In this document: positions 12,795 to 24,526 of the stretch, in pieces
How the letters are laid out: the number at the start of each line of letters is the position of its first letter
Position numbering within the stretch: position 1 is the stretch's first letter
Assembly: GCA_003508835.1 (NCBI GenBank)
Contig: PUFA01000116.1
Location: forward strand, 3,782,001-3,846,000
Length of the DNA: 64,000 nt
Source: Eonycteris spelaea
Taxonomy: Eukaryota > Chordata > Mammalia > Chiroptera > Pteropodidae
Reading direction: 5' to 3'
The notes under the pieces: model-generated
The model's input: only the letters and a program-made list of their open reading frames with translations
What the model was told of the DNA's origin: nothing
The model's database searches: none
Program-made: the position numbers and the translations under genes

Positions 12795-12840
12795 ACTCTA
12801 TAATATTATAGAGTGACAGAGAGTAATATTCTATTACTCT
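12795..12840. repeat. two adjacent perfect hairpins
   Basis: Bases 12795-12814 form a 20-bp perfect palindrome with axis between 12804 and 12805 (half-site actctataat). Bases 12820-12840 form a second hairpin with 9-bp arms (agagtaata / tattactct) and a 3-nt loop. The phrase 'tactctata' occurs in both halves, about 41 bases apart, so the block also has a direct-repeat character. Confidence 0.85.
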
Positions 12841-12867
12841 ATAACAATATAGAATGGCCTCTCTTTA

Positions 12868-13038
12868 TTAATGTGCCAGTGACTGTGCTAGGAAATTTTA
12901 CAGAATTTCATTTTATCCTCGCTATAATCCAATAGGTGCCTTTTTACAAGTAAGTAAATCTAAAGAAATCAGGTAATTTAAATGAAATCTTATATAGTAA
13001 GTGGAAAGCTAGTACTGATATGTGAATTTGAATCTTAT
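12868..13038 (-). repeat. MIR SINE fragment
   Basis: In order: 'taatgtgccagtgactgtgc', 'tttcattttatcctcgct', 'tcaggtaatttaaatg' and 'gtgaatttgaatctt'. These follow the reverse MIR consensus (TGCCAGGCACTGTGCTAAG ... ACTCATTTAATCCTCAC ... GATTCGAATC). Confidence 0.6.
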
Positions 13039-13339
13039 TTCAACAATTTTTTTATTTTAAAATTTCAATTAGATAACAATCATTTCAGGAATGACAAGAA
13101 AGTACCATCTGTGTCTCGTCTGTCTGCTGAGGCCTGAAATTCTACCATGAAAGATGTATTCTTTAGTAGGAATCTGCTCAACCTGCATTAAAATGAAAAT
13201 ATTGCTGGTGGTAGGATCTTCTTAAGCCACATCGGTGTCTTAGCCCTCGGTGTGAAGAAAAGCCGTGTTGGTTAGAACACTCTTACGTTATCAGAAAATC
13301 AAACATGAAGTGACATGAACAAAGCGTGACATGCTGGTC

Positions 13340-13620
13340 TCCATAACATAAAACGCGTGGGCGCAGAGGCGTGACCGGGCCTGGGCTGGGCGACTCCCCG
13401 CCAGCCCTGCTGCAGACGGGCCTGCCTTGCTCTGCGACCTCCCTGTGGAAACGCCTGTCCCGTACCTGCGTCCCAGACCAGGGAGATGAGGATCCACGGG
13501 TGAGCAGGTGGAGGGGTGCATAGAAGAGACATTGGACGATCACACCGGTAAAACAGCGAAACCAAACCCACGAGCTCCCCGAATGACCACGATGCGTGGC
13601 TGGAACTTAGACTCGCTCTG
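13340..13620. other. CpG-dense unique patch
   Basis: By eye I count roughly 20 CpG dinucleotides in about 280 bases, far above the flanking DNA. The sequence matches no repeat I recognise. Several overlapping open frames of 76-100 codons exist on both strands, which is expected in GC-rich DNA. I cannot pick a coding frame. It could be a small CpG island, an unrecognised LTR or a retrocopy remnant. Confidence 0.5.
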
Positions 13621-15790
13621 GTTTGGCCTCCAGATTGGGGAGGTCGGGGGGCCCATCTCCTGCCTAATCTTTGAGGGCGTAAGAGACCGTGGAGGGATCA
13701 CATGGGGGCAGGGGAAACAGGGACCTCAGGCCAAAGCTTGGTGGCCAAGGGCAAGTGCTGATGATAGAAAGAAAGCGAGTAGATGGAGCCTTGATCCTCT
13801 TGAGATGTGAATAAAAGGGTCGGCATCAAGGAATGGGAAAATAAATGCAGACAAAAAAAGGAATGGAGTAGAGAATATGGAAGTTCTAGTTCCTGTTTCA
13901 TTTCAGGGTCATTCTGAATAATAACAGTAAAGACAATAATTATAACTTCCATATACATAAAATCTTTTTAAAAAATATTTCCTCGATATGGTCATTTCCA
14001 TGTGCCATAGTTCAGCTGCGTTTGGTAGTTTTGGGTCTTTGTCAAATTAAAATATCTCAGGTCAAAATAATTATTTTTATAAGAAAGAGGACATGAATAA
14101 ATTCAAGCTTTATTATTTAAAAATATCAAGTCACTTTTAAGTATATGCTTGCTGTACTGCCACTCAAAAATTCACTGAACTTTCTGTGTGTGTGTGTGTA
14201 ATTTAGCCTTATTAATATAAAAATCGTCTGAAACAACACATGGATAAGTCTAGCTAAGACAACTTTCACACATTAAAAAAATGAGAGAAGAAGGAGTTGG
14301 TTCTGGACAGCATCAGATATTTTAAAGATAGAGTATTTAACAGCATAGTATTTATGCAAGAATAGACAGGCAAAGGAGTAAAATGAAATATCTAGAAATG
14401 AGACACCAAATATCGAAAGGACCCTAAATAAAAAAGAAAAAAAGGAAAAAATATAGGAAATGTTATAAAAAGACATTTTTAACTGTTTGGTATTTTTCTA
14501 TTTATACAAATAAATACTTCAAATATCACAGAAATATGTAATTAAGAAATTACAAGCCCTTATAGCTCATCCTCCAGGGATTTGCATGTTCACATATTGG
14601 TATATGTTCCTCCAGATTTGTGTATTATTATAAAAATATTACTCTCTTGTTTTTCTAATTTGTTTTGTATCTAATTTTCCAGTCTATAGAGATCTAATTC
14701 ATTTTTTTAACAATAAGCTATTGCAAAATATATTTGACCAGTCCCTAATTGATGAACATGTATATTGTTCATAATTTATCTCAACTAATGTAATGCTGTA
14801 ATCAATATCACTGAACAGGTTACTCTGTAGCTTCCTATTTATATCCATATTTCAATAGGATTATTAAAATTGTATTCGAAATTTTCAATTTAAAAAAGTA
14901 TTATTATTCAAATTGCTGAGAAAAATAATTTGTTCATGATTGTTACACAAGGAAAAGACACAAAAATAATAAATGGAGAAAGAGGAAATAAAAAGTTGCT
15001 AGCGTACAGAAATTTCAAATGTGTTAGAAATCAAAGAAATACTAACTTACACATGGAGATATAATCTTTCATGCAGCATAATTATTTTAAATTCTTTAAG
15101 AAACCTAGTATGTAACAAGATCTTTAAAATGTTTTCGATCAATAATTATAAATAAGAGAACCTCTAAAATGAATCATGAAAAATATGTAATATAAAGTTT
15201 GATATCATTAAGAAATGAAAGCAAATATAATATATAAAATTTAAAAACAGATTGAAGTAACTATACCAACGTGTTAACAGGGTTTGAGAATTAGCAATAT
15301 GATTTTTATTTATGCCTGCATTGTGTTTTCCCCAGTGTATTTCTGTTATAAAGGAACAAAAACGTTTATGACAGAAATGAATGATTTTCCTAATCAGCTT
15401 CTATGCATTTATATTATTGCATATTGGCTTTTCAAAAGCTAATGGATAATTTTGTTGTAACAGGATGCAGTTTTTGCTTTAATAATATAGCATAGTGTTG
15501 TAACTTACATTATAGCAATTTTTATTATATACTTTAAGAACAAAAAGAACAGTTCTCATTATTTAGAATAAGTGCAAAAAGTGATTTAGTACAGCTTTCA
15601 AAATACAGTGACAACAGGAATTTCCCAAGAGGTTTCCATCCATTTTACAAAATTCTTTAGGTTTAAAATATTATTGTTTTTGAGATGTGTGAAGAAATCA
15701 CATACTCTAGCATTCTTTGTTCCTTTCCTTGTGGGCCCAGTCACAAAATTTGAGGAAAGGGGTTCTGAAGTTATTTAAAATGATGTACCT
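13621..15790. other. mostly AT-rich unique stretch
   Basis: No recognisable gene. It has a short (TG)n run at 14183-14199 and very AT-rich sequence from 13950 to 15700 with many oligo-A/T runs. Confidence 0.5.
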
Positions 15791-16643
15791 TACAAATGGC
15801 CAACAAATATATGAAAAGATGCTCAACATCACTAGCTATTAGGGACATACAAATCAAGACCACAATGAGATACCATCTCACACCTGTTAGAATAGCTGTA
15901 ATCAACAGAACAAGTAATAACAAATGCTGGAGAAGATGTGGAGGAGAAAAAGGAACCCTCATGCACTCCTTGTGGGACTGCAAATTGGTAAAGCCACTGT
16001 GGAAAACAGTATGGAGGGTCCTCAAAAAAACTAAGAATTGATCTATCATATGATCCAGCAATCCCTCTACTGGGTATTTACCCCAAAGACTTGAAAACTC
16101 ATATTCAAAGATATCTGCACACCGATGTTCATACCAGCATTACTCAGAGTGGCCAGGACATGGAAACAACCAGTGTCCTAGGATAGATGACTGGCTAAAG
16201 AAGCTGTGGTACATAAATGCAATGGAATATTACTGAGTCATAAGAAGAGATGAAATACTGCCATTTGTGACAACATGGACAGAGTTTGAGATAATCACGC
16301 TAAGTGAAATAAGCCAGACAGAAAAAGTTGAAAATCACATGATATCACTTATATGTGGGATATAAACCTAAAGCAACAAAGGAACAGGACAAACAAACAG
16401 AGGCTCATGGACATGGACTATAGACTAGTGGTTACCAGAGGGGAGGAGGAGTAAAGGGGGTCAAATATAGTGGGGAGAGGGAGGGTGACGTGGGTAAAGG
16501 GGATCAAATACATGTAGCTGAAGGAAACTGGATCTGGTTGGTAAACACACAACAGAATATACAGATGTCAAATGATAATGCACACCTGAAAATTATATAA
16601 TTGTATTAACCAATATTACCCCAATACACTTAATTTAAAAAAA
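15791..16643 (+). mobile_element. 5'-truncated L1 LINE with ORF2 terminus and 3' UTR
   Basis: This is the longest L1 remnant here. It keeps the ORF2 C-terminal coding region, the usual 'gatccagcaatccc', 'ggtatttaccccaaag' and 'ggaatattactgagtcat' landmarks, a 3' UTR with 'gtggttaccagagggg', and the end 'attaaccaatattacccc' followed by an A-rich tail. A local repetition of the 'gtcaaata/ggggatcaaatac' part of the UTR lies at about 16455-16515. No promoter or upstream ORFs are present, so it is a dead copy. Confidence 0.92.
15796..16041 (+). pseudogene. L1 ORF2p C-terminal fragment (decayed)
   Basis: An open frame of about 81 codons translates to the last part of the L1 ORF2 protein. It includes 'NNKCWRRC' and '[17 protein letters not shown]', i.e. 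the cysteine-rich motif, here C-x3-C-x8-H-x4-C, one residue longer than the usual C-x3-C-x7-H-x4-C. The endonuclease and reverse transcriptase domains are absent because the element is truncated. The frame ends at a stop soon after the 'VLKKTKN' segment. It has no independent promoter and is not expected to be expressed as a functional protein. Confidence 0.8.
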
Positions 16644-18264
16644 GAGAGAATTAAATGAGATCATGTAAACAGGAAAGTACTATCTGCAAAGTACAAAAAC
16701 GAAAATGCACCTTTATCATCACGTGTGTTGAGGCTATAGCTTCACCATGTCCGCATCACTGACAAAATGGTCTAAGCCTATCTTTAATTCTGGACAAGAG
16801 CAAGATAGCATCCACTTATCCCTTCTTATTTCAATGATTATTTTTAGCATTGTAATGAAAGTCAGCATTAACCGGAAATATTGATTGCTTCAATTTTCTT
16901 ATCTCCATTTCACTCCACATTCTGAGGTTTATTAGATTTCTACATCACCACAAAATAAGGTTAATCAATCACTATTTTCTGCTTTTCACTTATACTGTCG
17001 GGCAAAATGATATTTTCGAAACACACCAAATTATAATTTATGTGTGGGTGAAGATGCTCTCTTAGGCATCTTTTCATACTAAGGGGCTAGCACAGTGATT
17101 GGCACGTCATAGAAGCTTAACAGATTAATAGCCAAAGGAATTAAACAGAAGCCATAGTACTTAAAAAAATAGTGCTAGGATTAAAAGAGATTATAAATGG
17201 GGTTATCTGTTACATTACGGTATTTTAAATATTTCTAAATTTCTGATTTTTCTTTTTTCTTTTTTTGATTTCTAATCTCATGAGTAGTCATCATCCTGAT
17301 GTCACTCACAGAGAGGACATTAACTCAAATTCCAGAAGAAAAGAACAGAGAGCTTTGTCTCCCTATCTTTTAAGACATGCAGAACTTCAAATGTTTACTT
17401 TGCCAGAAAAATGAGGAAGAAGTAGAGTAAATTACATCGGCCACCTGTACCAGGAGCAACCAACAGAGGAATGTCAAATATGCCGTGAGTTAGTGACTCT
17501 GAAATCATCTCTTAGGAGGGGAACGGCACAAACCACCTCCAGCTGTAATCACACTGACTGTCTGAATGCAGCTGTTGGCTACCGTGGAGTCTAGAGCACA
17601 AAGCGCAATCCCACCTGCTGACAGTGAAACCTCAGCCTCGTGCTTTTCTACCTCCCCTCAAGAAGTCATGGCCCGCTGCCCTTAGAGACTCAGATGATAG
17701 ACCACAGGGTTGCATTTCTCTCTGCTTTAGAGCTTTTTTAGTTCTTGTTTTTGATTTTGTTTTCGTTCTGCCTTTTCTTTTCCTTCTATCTCTTATTCGT
17801 CAGTTGAAAAGTACTTGCTCAACTTTCAAAACACGTCAGTGATAATTAATAATTTCATCCAGGAAACTTTCCATGAAATTTCAACATGGACCGAGAATCC
17901 ATCTCAGAATCCTTCAGCATCCAATACTTGTTTAATACTTAATATATAATGAGATTTTCTACTTGCATTACTTTGGAAAATGTGGAAACTTTAGGAAATA
18001 AAAGGAAGTTTTCTGTCAGAATGAGCAAACATTAACTCAGGAAAGGCCCGACTTGTGAGTTTCTATGAGGATTATCTAACTATCTCCTTTAGCACTGATG
18101 CTTTGCTTAGCAAATGATTTTAATTTGGCTTCCCATGTAGCTTTTCTAAGGGTGGAAATATTTTTCTTCAATAGATGTCATTATCTTGGTCATCCTGACA
18201 GGTCTAGTTATCACTGCAAATTAGTAACATGACATTCTGGTACATTTCCAGGAACGTGTTTGGC
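16644..18264. other. unique stretch with a short L2/MIR-like tail
   Basis: Mostly unrecognised. Bases 17095-17130 ('gcacagtgattggcacgtc', then 'agaagcttaac') resemble the common L2/MIR ending AGTGCCTGGCACATAGTAGG, but the match is too short to name a family. Confidence 0.4.
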
Positions 18265-18462
18265 ATGCCATTGACAATTGATCAGGAGGATTCTTGGTCC
18301 TGTCTTGTGCATTACAGGATATTTAGTAGCATCCCCGGACTTGACCCACCAGATGCCAGTAGCATCCCCCCCCCCACCTCTTGTGACAAACAAAAATATC
18401 TCCAGATAGTGTGAAATATCCCCTGGGGACAAAACTGTTCCCTGGCTGAGTACCATTGTTTC
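18265..18462 (-). mobile_element. MER5A/MER5B (hAT-Charlie) element
   Basis: Landmarks in order: 'cttgtgcattacaggat', 'tttagtagcatcccc', 'ccaccagatgccagtagc', a C run, 'cttgtgacaaacaaaaat', 'tctccagatagtg' and 'tcccctggggac'. They match the reverse MER5A consensus. It is a non-autonomous remnant without transposase. Confidence 0.88.
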
Positions 18463-19065
18463 CCAAAGAGTAGCTCAGGCGATCTGAATGACTGAATTAG
18501 GTAGGGATGGGAAATGCAAATCCTCCTCTTCTGTAAAGGAGAGTCTTGGGTGAGGACTTGTGCCCCCACTGCATTTTTATGGTTGCAAATGGATACATGT
18601 CCTTAGGCGGAAGGACACAGAGGCTCATGTCAGCCAGCAAAGGATCTTACGTGATTTAGTTCTCATCCACAGCCACTTCGTCAGAAAGGAGACACTGGAG
18701 CTTAATAGGAGTATTTGGCTCAAGGGCTCCTATTGATTGATTGATGTAAGAGCATCTTGAAACTTGTAGGATCTTTTGCACCCACATAGAGGAAAGGAGT
18801 TTAGAACAGCAATCTGTAGACGTTTTGCTTTAAAAGTTTGTGTGTGTGTGCGCACACGAGTTTAACCTTGATTTTCAGCTTTAAAAATAACTTACAGAAA
18901 TGTACTCTGAAGCAAACTCCTTGCCAAACATAGTTATTCCTCATTTTATATTACCTTTTATATCAACATCTTTCTTTTTTCAACATTTTCATTTATGGAA
19001 TAATTTGTCATTCTGAATTCAAAGATAAATAGATGCTATTTAAAACAAATGAACAAACAAACATG

Positions 19066-19215
19066 GTTTTTGGAGTCAAAAGACCTCAGTTTGCATCCTC
19101 AGTATGGGGCCACTGTCCCCTTGTTAAGTTACCATTTTTATCATTCTTTAAAAAAATCTACCATTGAAAGATGAAAATAAAACCTTATAAACTGTGCCAT
19201 GAATATTCAAGATGA
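19066..19215 (+). repeat. MIR SINE fragment
   Basis: 'tttggagtcaaaagacctca' followed by 'gtttgcatcctcagtat' and 'gccactgtccccttgtta' follows the forward MIR start (GGAGCCAGACTGCCTGGGTTCAAATCC ... GCCACTTAC). The 3' half is heavily decayed. Confidence 0.5.
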
Positions 19216-20184
19216 TTATCAGCATAACAATATGAAGAATTAGTCTATTTGATACTGGCCACGAGAGAGAGAATTTACACCAAGTGGACAACCGTGTCCA
19301 GTATCTGACCCAACCCCCGAGTCACGGCACACATAGCCTCTACGTCCAGGATTTATAAATGTACTATGTCAAAAATGAGTATACGTGGAAGCCAGGAATT
19401 TAAAACGATAAAGATCAATGGTGCGTTAAACGCCGAAGCCCGGATCATCACTGTTGGGTACAACAGGGGTCCCAGGCGAAGTCCATGTCTTGAGAGCACT
19501 ACATAAAGCCTGCATCATCGGTGTCAATTCCCATGGATTTCCATGGAAGAGCCAACGTTTAAAATTGAGAATCATTGTTTTTTTAACAGAAAGAAAAAAG
19601 AAAAAGCCCACCTTCTGCTAAACGGTTGCTCGACTCCTGTAAAGCTTTTCTTCCTGAGGAAATCACACCTGACCACCGAGGTTTCCTGTACGCTCACTCA
19701 GAAACGCGTCTGCACCTGCACCCCACGTGCCTCCCTCATCCGATGCTTACCCCGCCCCCTCGTGGCTTTAATATTTAAATATTAATGGGGTGGAATCACA
19801 TAATAACCAAGCATTCCCTGGTCTGGTGAACAAACTGCATATTCTGATCAAATAGGGGGGAAGGCCCCAAGCAGGGGCTGATGAGCACAATCGCGGTTTA
19901 ACTGGAAGCCGCCTGGGGGTGGCCATCTCATCTCATCTGGCCTCTTTATGCCTCTGCTACCACAGAACCGGACGCACTCCTCCCTTTTACCTTTTATCCT
20001 GGGGCTGTGGCTTCCCAATCACAGAAGATGAAAACTCGCCCTTGATATTCACTTGAAAACTCAGCTGTGGCATCTCCGAACCCCAAGCAATTGTCAACAC
20101 CCATTTCCTGTGTTTCTCACACTGTTTGCAAAGCAGCCCTGGGAGGCTAATAGCAAGGGTTTTATTGTCATAACTGCCTGTTCC

Positions 20185-20211
20185 GGGGGGGGGGAGGCGG
20201 GGGGAGGGAGG
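20185..20211 (+). other. G-rich tract with G-quadruplex potential
   Basis: A run of 10 G, then short G runs of 2, 7, 3 and 2 bases separated by single A or C. This meets the usual four-run pattern for an intramolecular G-quadruplex because the long runs can be split. Confidence 0.7.
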
Positions 20212-20309
20212 TGACAACACGGCCTTGTGCTTGGAATAACCTGGCTCTGTCCATTCAGGGCCATGCACCGGGATCAACTGACAATTTTAATGAACCTTCA
20301 AAAATGAAC

Positions 20310-20462
20310 AATATCTGACATTTATGAAGCATGTGCTACATGTCAGGCATTGTGGCGGAGTGCTTCACAAACCACCTCACTGAACACCGAGGACGATTGT
20401 GTGGCGGGGACTATACAACATGGCAGCATGTCAAGTCTTACACGTGAGGATTGAACGAAGAT
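20310..20462 (-). repeat. MIR SINE fragment
   Basis: 'gacatttatgaagcatgtgc', 'atgtcaggcattgtggc', 'gtgcttcacaaaccacc' and 'gaggattgaac' line up with the reverse MIR order (CACTTACTATGTGCCAGGCACTGT ... GCGCTTTACA ... GGATTCGAAC). It is directly followed by the reverse L1 end. Confidence 0.55.
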
Positions 20463-20465
20463 CTT

Positions 20466-20590
20466 TTTAAATTTTTTTTTAACTTATTGGATGGCACTGG
20501 TTAATAAGATTCTGAGTTTCAAGCGTACGGTTCTGTAACACATCATCTCTATATCATATTGTGTGTGCACCACCCAAAGTGATTTCTTTA
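20466..20590 (-). mobile_element. L1 LINE 3' end, reverse orientation
   Basis: It starts with a T-rich tail, then 'ggatggcactggttaat', 'acacatcatctctatatc' and 'gtgtgcaccacccaaag', the reverse complement of the lineage-specific L1 3' UTR end. It is severely 5'-truncated. Confidence 0.85.
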
Positions 20591-20888
20591 TGCTTGAACA
20601 GGACAGATATTTTTAGAGCATTAACATATATGCATTTTGTTCTATGATAATCAGTGACGATTAAAGGCAAGGCCATGTACACAGGCAGGGACTAAGGCTT
20701 TGTCTAAAATCCAGACCCATTAACCACACAGTAGAGTCTCTTTGCCCGATTCTGTCCTAAACGGAAGGAAATCCCCCTGGCCACAAAATGTACATAAACA
20801 ACTCAAGCACGAGCTTCAAACACCAGAGAGAGTGAAGGCCTGAGCGTAATTACCCCTGTGAATTTCTTCACTGTTTCGTATTTTATAT

Positions 20889-21118
20889 CAGGAGTTAGCA
20901 AACTATGGCCTAGGGGCCAAACTCAGCCCATCACCTGTTCTAAATAAAGTTTTATTGGAACACAGACACCTCTATTTGTTTAGGTATTATCTATGACAGA
21001 TTTTGTGCTACAATTACAATGTCAGAGTTAAGGAGTTGTGACATCAATTGTATAGCTTGCGAAGTCTAAAATATTTATTATTTGGCCCTTCATAGAAAAT
21101 AGACTATCAATGCTTATT
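20889..21118 (-). mobile_element. hAT-Charlie non-autonomous DNA transposon (MER type)
   Basis: 'aggagttagcaaactatggc', 'ggggccaaactcagccc', 'aaataaagttttattggaac', 'attatctatgaca' and 'tttggcccttcatagaaaa' follow the reverse of the same family as the element at 4892. It is nearly full length apart from its ends, diverged, and lacks transposase. Confidence 0.85.
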
Positions 21119-23059
21119 GTAGATAATAAGGGAATTCTCCTCTGCTCTCAAATTTGGCTGAGGTATGGTTATGAATAAACTTTTTCTTTACTGTGAGGCA
21201 ACTTTAGGATAGTGTCAGTCTTTAGGAGGGACTGAGTTCCTATTTTGCATGTGGAGCATTTATCAAAGATTTATTTTCCAGAAGAGCATTTGTGGCTTCA
21301 CCTCTGGTTCGATTCTCAGTCCTTATGTACATACCAACACGTGGCCAACTGCTCTCCCCAGTCCACTGGCACAGGTGCTCTCCCACCTGGGCTGCGGATG
21401 CTCAGGCCTTGTGCCTCTCAGGGACTTCCTCCATCACGTTCCCCTCTTCCACTCTATTTTCAGCCTATTTATTCTTTCTCATTCATGCTGAAACAGGCTG
21501 AAATCGCCTCCGACATAAATAACATTCCTCAGGTCCTTTCTCTTCTTTGTAGCTACCAATTTGTTCTCTCTCATCTTTCATATTGAGCTTCTTGGCAGAC
21601 GTGTCTACAATCACCATCTTTGCTCCTATTTACTCCTCAACCCATGGCCTTTGGCTTTTTGTCCACACCACAGCCCACGTGGACATCTACATGTATGTGG
21701 ATGTGTGTGCGAGGGTATACACTTAGAAACACACACACACATACACATGTGAAAATCTTTGACAATGCTCGTTACTTCTTCAGGATTAATCCATAACAGT
21801 GGAAATGCCAGGTTAAGGAGTGTATAACATTTTGAGTCTTCAGGAAAAGCTGTGTTTACCCTTCTACCAGCAAGTTAAATAGCAAGACGATGTAACTCTT
21901 AGGCCATCGTTGACAGTGGGATTTTAGTCTTTAAAGCTTATTAAGCTAATTGGATGGAAAAAATTGATAGGTCTGCAATGTTATAGGAATGTTATTTTCT
22001 GTGATTACTCATGGAAGTTTTACACATCTTCATAGATTTATTAGTAGAGGATTAAGATCCAATTTCCAGTATATGTTTTTTAAAAAATACTCTTCTTTTC
22101 CTCATATAAAGCACTTTTTAAGCCATCATTTTTTTAAAAAAATAGTGATTTTTTTTTGTTGTTTTAACCTAGTTGTAGCAATAATTTATGTGAAATAAAG
22201 ATGGGTGTGAAGTCGGAATAAATGTGATATATTAACTTAAGGAAATATCAAGAAATAGTATCAAACAGCAAAATTTGTGAAAATTTTAGCTCTAAAACAT
22301 TAAAATTATAAAATAAATTTTTAGAAATTATAAAAACTAATAAGTGTATTTCATTTAATATTTCTTCTTGATGGTAATGATCTAATATACCACAAAAAAA
22401 AAACCCTAATAGAACAATTTTAAATTAACCTTTATGATGTATGTTTCTATCTTGTTCTCACAAATTCTTCCTTAATATATGATTAAATACAAAGCATATA
22501 TTTTATTAAAAGAAACCTAAAAGCTTATTAAAATACTTTTCATTACTTCTCTTTACTGGGGCCTTCGAAGTTAAAGGGTAATTCAATTTAGATAAGAATT
22601 AAAATATAATAGATGTGGTAAAATTCCTTTAATTCTTTCGAAATTATTTTTAAGTATCTTGCTAATATTACTTAGAGCAAAATAATTACCTTATGGCATT
22701 TTTGTACAAAATATTTGAAACCATATGGGGTCATATGACACTGTTGAGATGTAAATAGAAACTAAAATATAAACAAAATACATAGAAACTGCTTGGTGTC
22801 AGGGCTAAAGTTTGATAATAAAGTTGGTCATGATGATTTAATATGGCTTAAAATATCTTGTAAGAAAAGGTGTGAGACTCTTTTTGCGAACCTGTGATGT
22901 CTGCTAATTTAATTAAAAAGCAAATCACAAGATAACACATTTTGAGAAATAAATATTCAGCAAGTGCCACTAAGTAATAATCCTGGAGGATAGGATAATA
23001 TTTTTAAAGAACAAGTGTTTTTATTTGACTCCCAAATTATTTTGTACATTTTGAAAGTT
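21119..23059. other. AT-rich stretch without recognised genes
   Basis: Apart from the possible LINE fragment at 21540-21680 and a short CA run at 21727-21745, I see nothing I can name. From 22000 it is very AT-rich. Confidence 0.5.
21540..21680. repeat. possible ancient LINE fragment
   Basis: 'attgagcttcttggcagac', 'gtgtctacaatcaccatc' and 'ctcctcaacccatggcc' resemble a widely dispersed old mammalian repeat carrying 'AACTTCTTGAAAGAGTTGTCTACAC'. I recall the repeat but not its family name with certainty. The flanks at 21250-21540 are unplaced. Confidence 0.35.
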
Positions 23060-23172
23060 TATGTAATCATCTTCTCCACCCAACTGTAGTCCTTATATCT
23101 CTATTTATTATTTACTTGGGATGGTGTCTTATACATATTAGGTGCTGAAGAAAGGTCTGTTGAATTAATAAA
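23060..23172 (+). repeat. L2 LINE 3' end
   Basis: 'ttacttgggatggtgtctta', 'acatattaggtgctgaag' and 'gtctgttgaattaataaa' match the L2 ending (CTGGCACATAGTAGGTGCTCAATAAATGTTTGTTGAATGAATGAA). Confidence 0.55.
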
Positions 23173-23713
23173 TCTCTCTTTTTTGATAACTGAGCCTTGA
23201 GGTTTTGAAGCTAACAAAGTTAAATTTGTACTACTTGGGAAACAATGTACTTTTCTTTAGGAGCATAAAATATGGTAATTTGGTTATAATATTAACGATC
23301 TGGGTCTGAACTGATATGGTTTTAAAGGACCATTTTACAAAATGCATCCTATGGCTAAAATGTTATGTAATCTTCGGCCTTGGAATTTTGCTTCAATGAT
23401 GTGTTCTAATGACAGAAAATAGTTTTAATGGAAAAAATTGGTTCCCTAACAATATGTTTTTGAAATGTGAAAAATCATTTAACAGTATCCTCCTCCTTTC
23501 GATATTAGTTATTAAGCTTCTATTATCGATGACCCCCAAAGCAACTGAGTAAAATGGAATGGATTAATTAGAAGTATTATGAAGTACCTCATAATTAAGA
23601 AACTGTAATTCTTCCAATTTCGGAGATTCCAGGTTAATTTTTTTAAAGAAACTGCCATAAACAAGCAAATTTCGTCTACCTTTTGGAGAACAGGCCATCG
23701 TTTGGTGGAAGGG

Positions 23714-24125
23714 GCACTCACTCACACACTGACTCATTTGACCTCGGATACATTTATCTACCGAGAGTCTACTATGCGTTTGGCACTGTGCTAAGGACTT
23801 GGGGGTGAGAGCCACTGCCGTATGATGGGGGTCTTGCCTTGCATGATACAAAAGACATAACAGGCAATGCAGCAAGAATGACATGATCAGATCTATAATT
23901 TAAAGATGATCATTACAGTGCCAGTGTGGAGGATGGAGAGGGCACCAGGTCAACTAGAGTGAGAAAGGCCAGTCCTAAGACTCTGGAAATGGTCCAAGTA
24001 AGGGTGAAATGAATGCCTGAAATAAGACAGGAGCCGTAATCAGGGAGAGAGGAGACAGATACGAAGCCCAGAAGCAGTGACATGTTTTGAAGCTCCTGTC
24101 TTCGACGAGGCCGGCACATGGGAAA
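23714..24125 (-). repeat. L2 LINE 3' portion, reverse orientation
   Basis: From left to right it reads the reverse of the L2 end: 'gagtctactatgcgtttggc', 'actgtgctaaggacttggg', later 'aatgacatgatcagatct', 'aagatgatcattacagtgcc' and 'tgtggaggatggagag'. This is about 400 bases with an internal deletion. The decayed open frames on the reverse strand here carry no intact L2 reverse transcriptase. Confidence 0.75.
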
Positions 24126-24485
24126 GATGTTTTGAAGTTGGAGAGTATTAAAGGCAGACGCGGACTCTCCTGAGGAAAGCGTGCAGTGATATGAAGCCAT
24201 TGCCATGGTCGGCCGGTCAAGGCCCCTCTCCTCTTCAGACATGGACCTGACCGTCCATGCATACAAACGACAATGGGAACTATCTGAACAAGCGACTGCG
24301 AGCATTGAAACGAGCATGCAGAATTCGCTGAAACTAATTATGTTTACATGTGTTCGAGTGATTGTTTGACATTGTATACCAACTCAGTAGTTACTTGAAG
24401 AGTAATTTTCTTCTCCCCAATACTTAATCCCAACACAAAGACCTCAAGAGTAAAATACAGTATTAACTGTACTATGTTTTTCTCT

Positions 24486-24526
24486 CTTTTTCTAAATTGA
24501 GATATAATTGACACATAATATTATGT
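24486..24526 (-). repeat. short L1 fragment
   Basis: 'tctaaattgagatataattg' then 'acacataata' resembles the reverse of old L1 3' ends (TTTATTGAGATATAATTGACATAC). It is too short for a firm call. Confidence 0.4.

Noticed and set aside
13283..13810. Four overlapping 76-100 codon frames as coding
   Set aside because: All lie in the CpG-dense patch, on both strands and in several frames. None is recognisable.
19430..19590. Possible hAT element ending in 'gagaatcattg'
   Set aside because: Only a terminal-repeat-like word matches. No left end or known body could be identified.
23564..24317. Several reverse-strand open frames of 95-134 codons
   Set aside because: They overlap a reverse-oriented L2 fragment, change frame relative to each other and do not form L2 reverse transcriptase.
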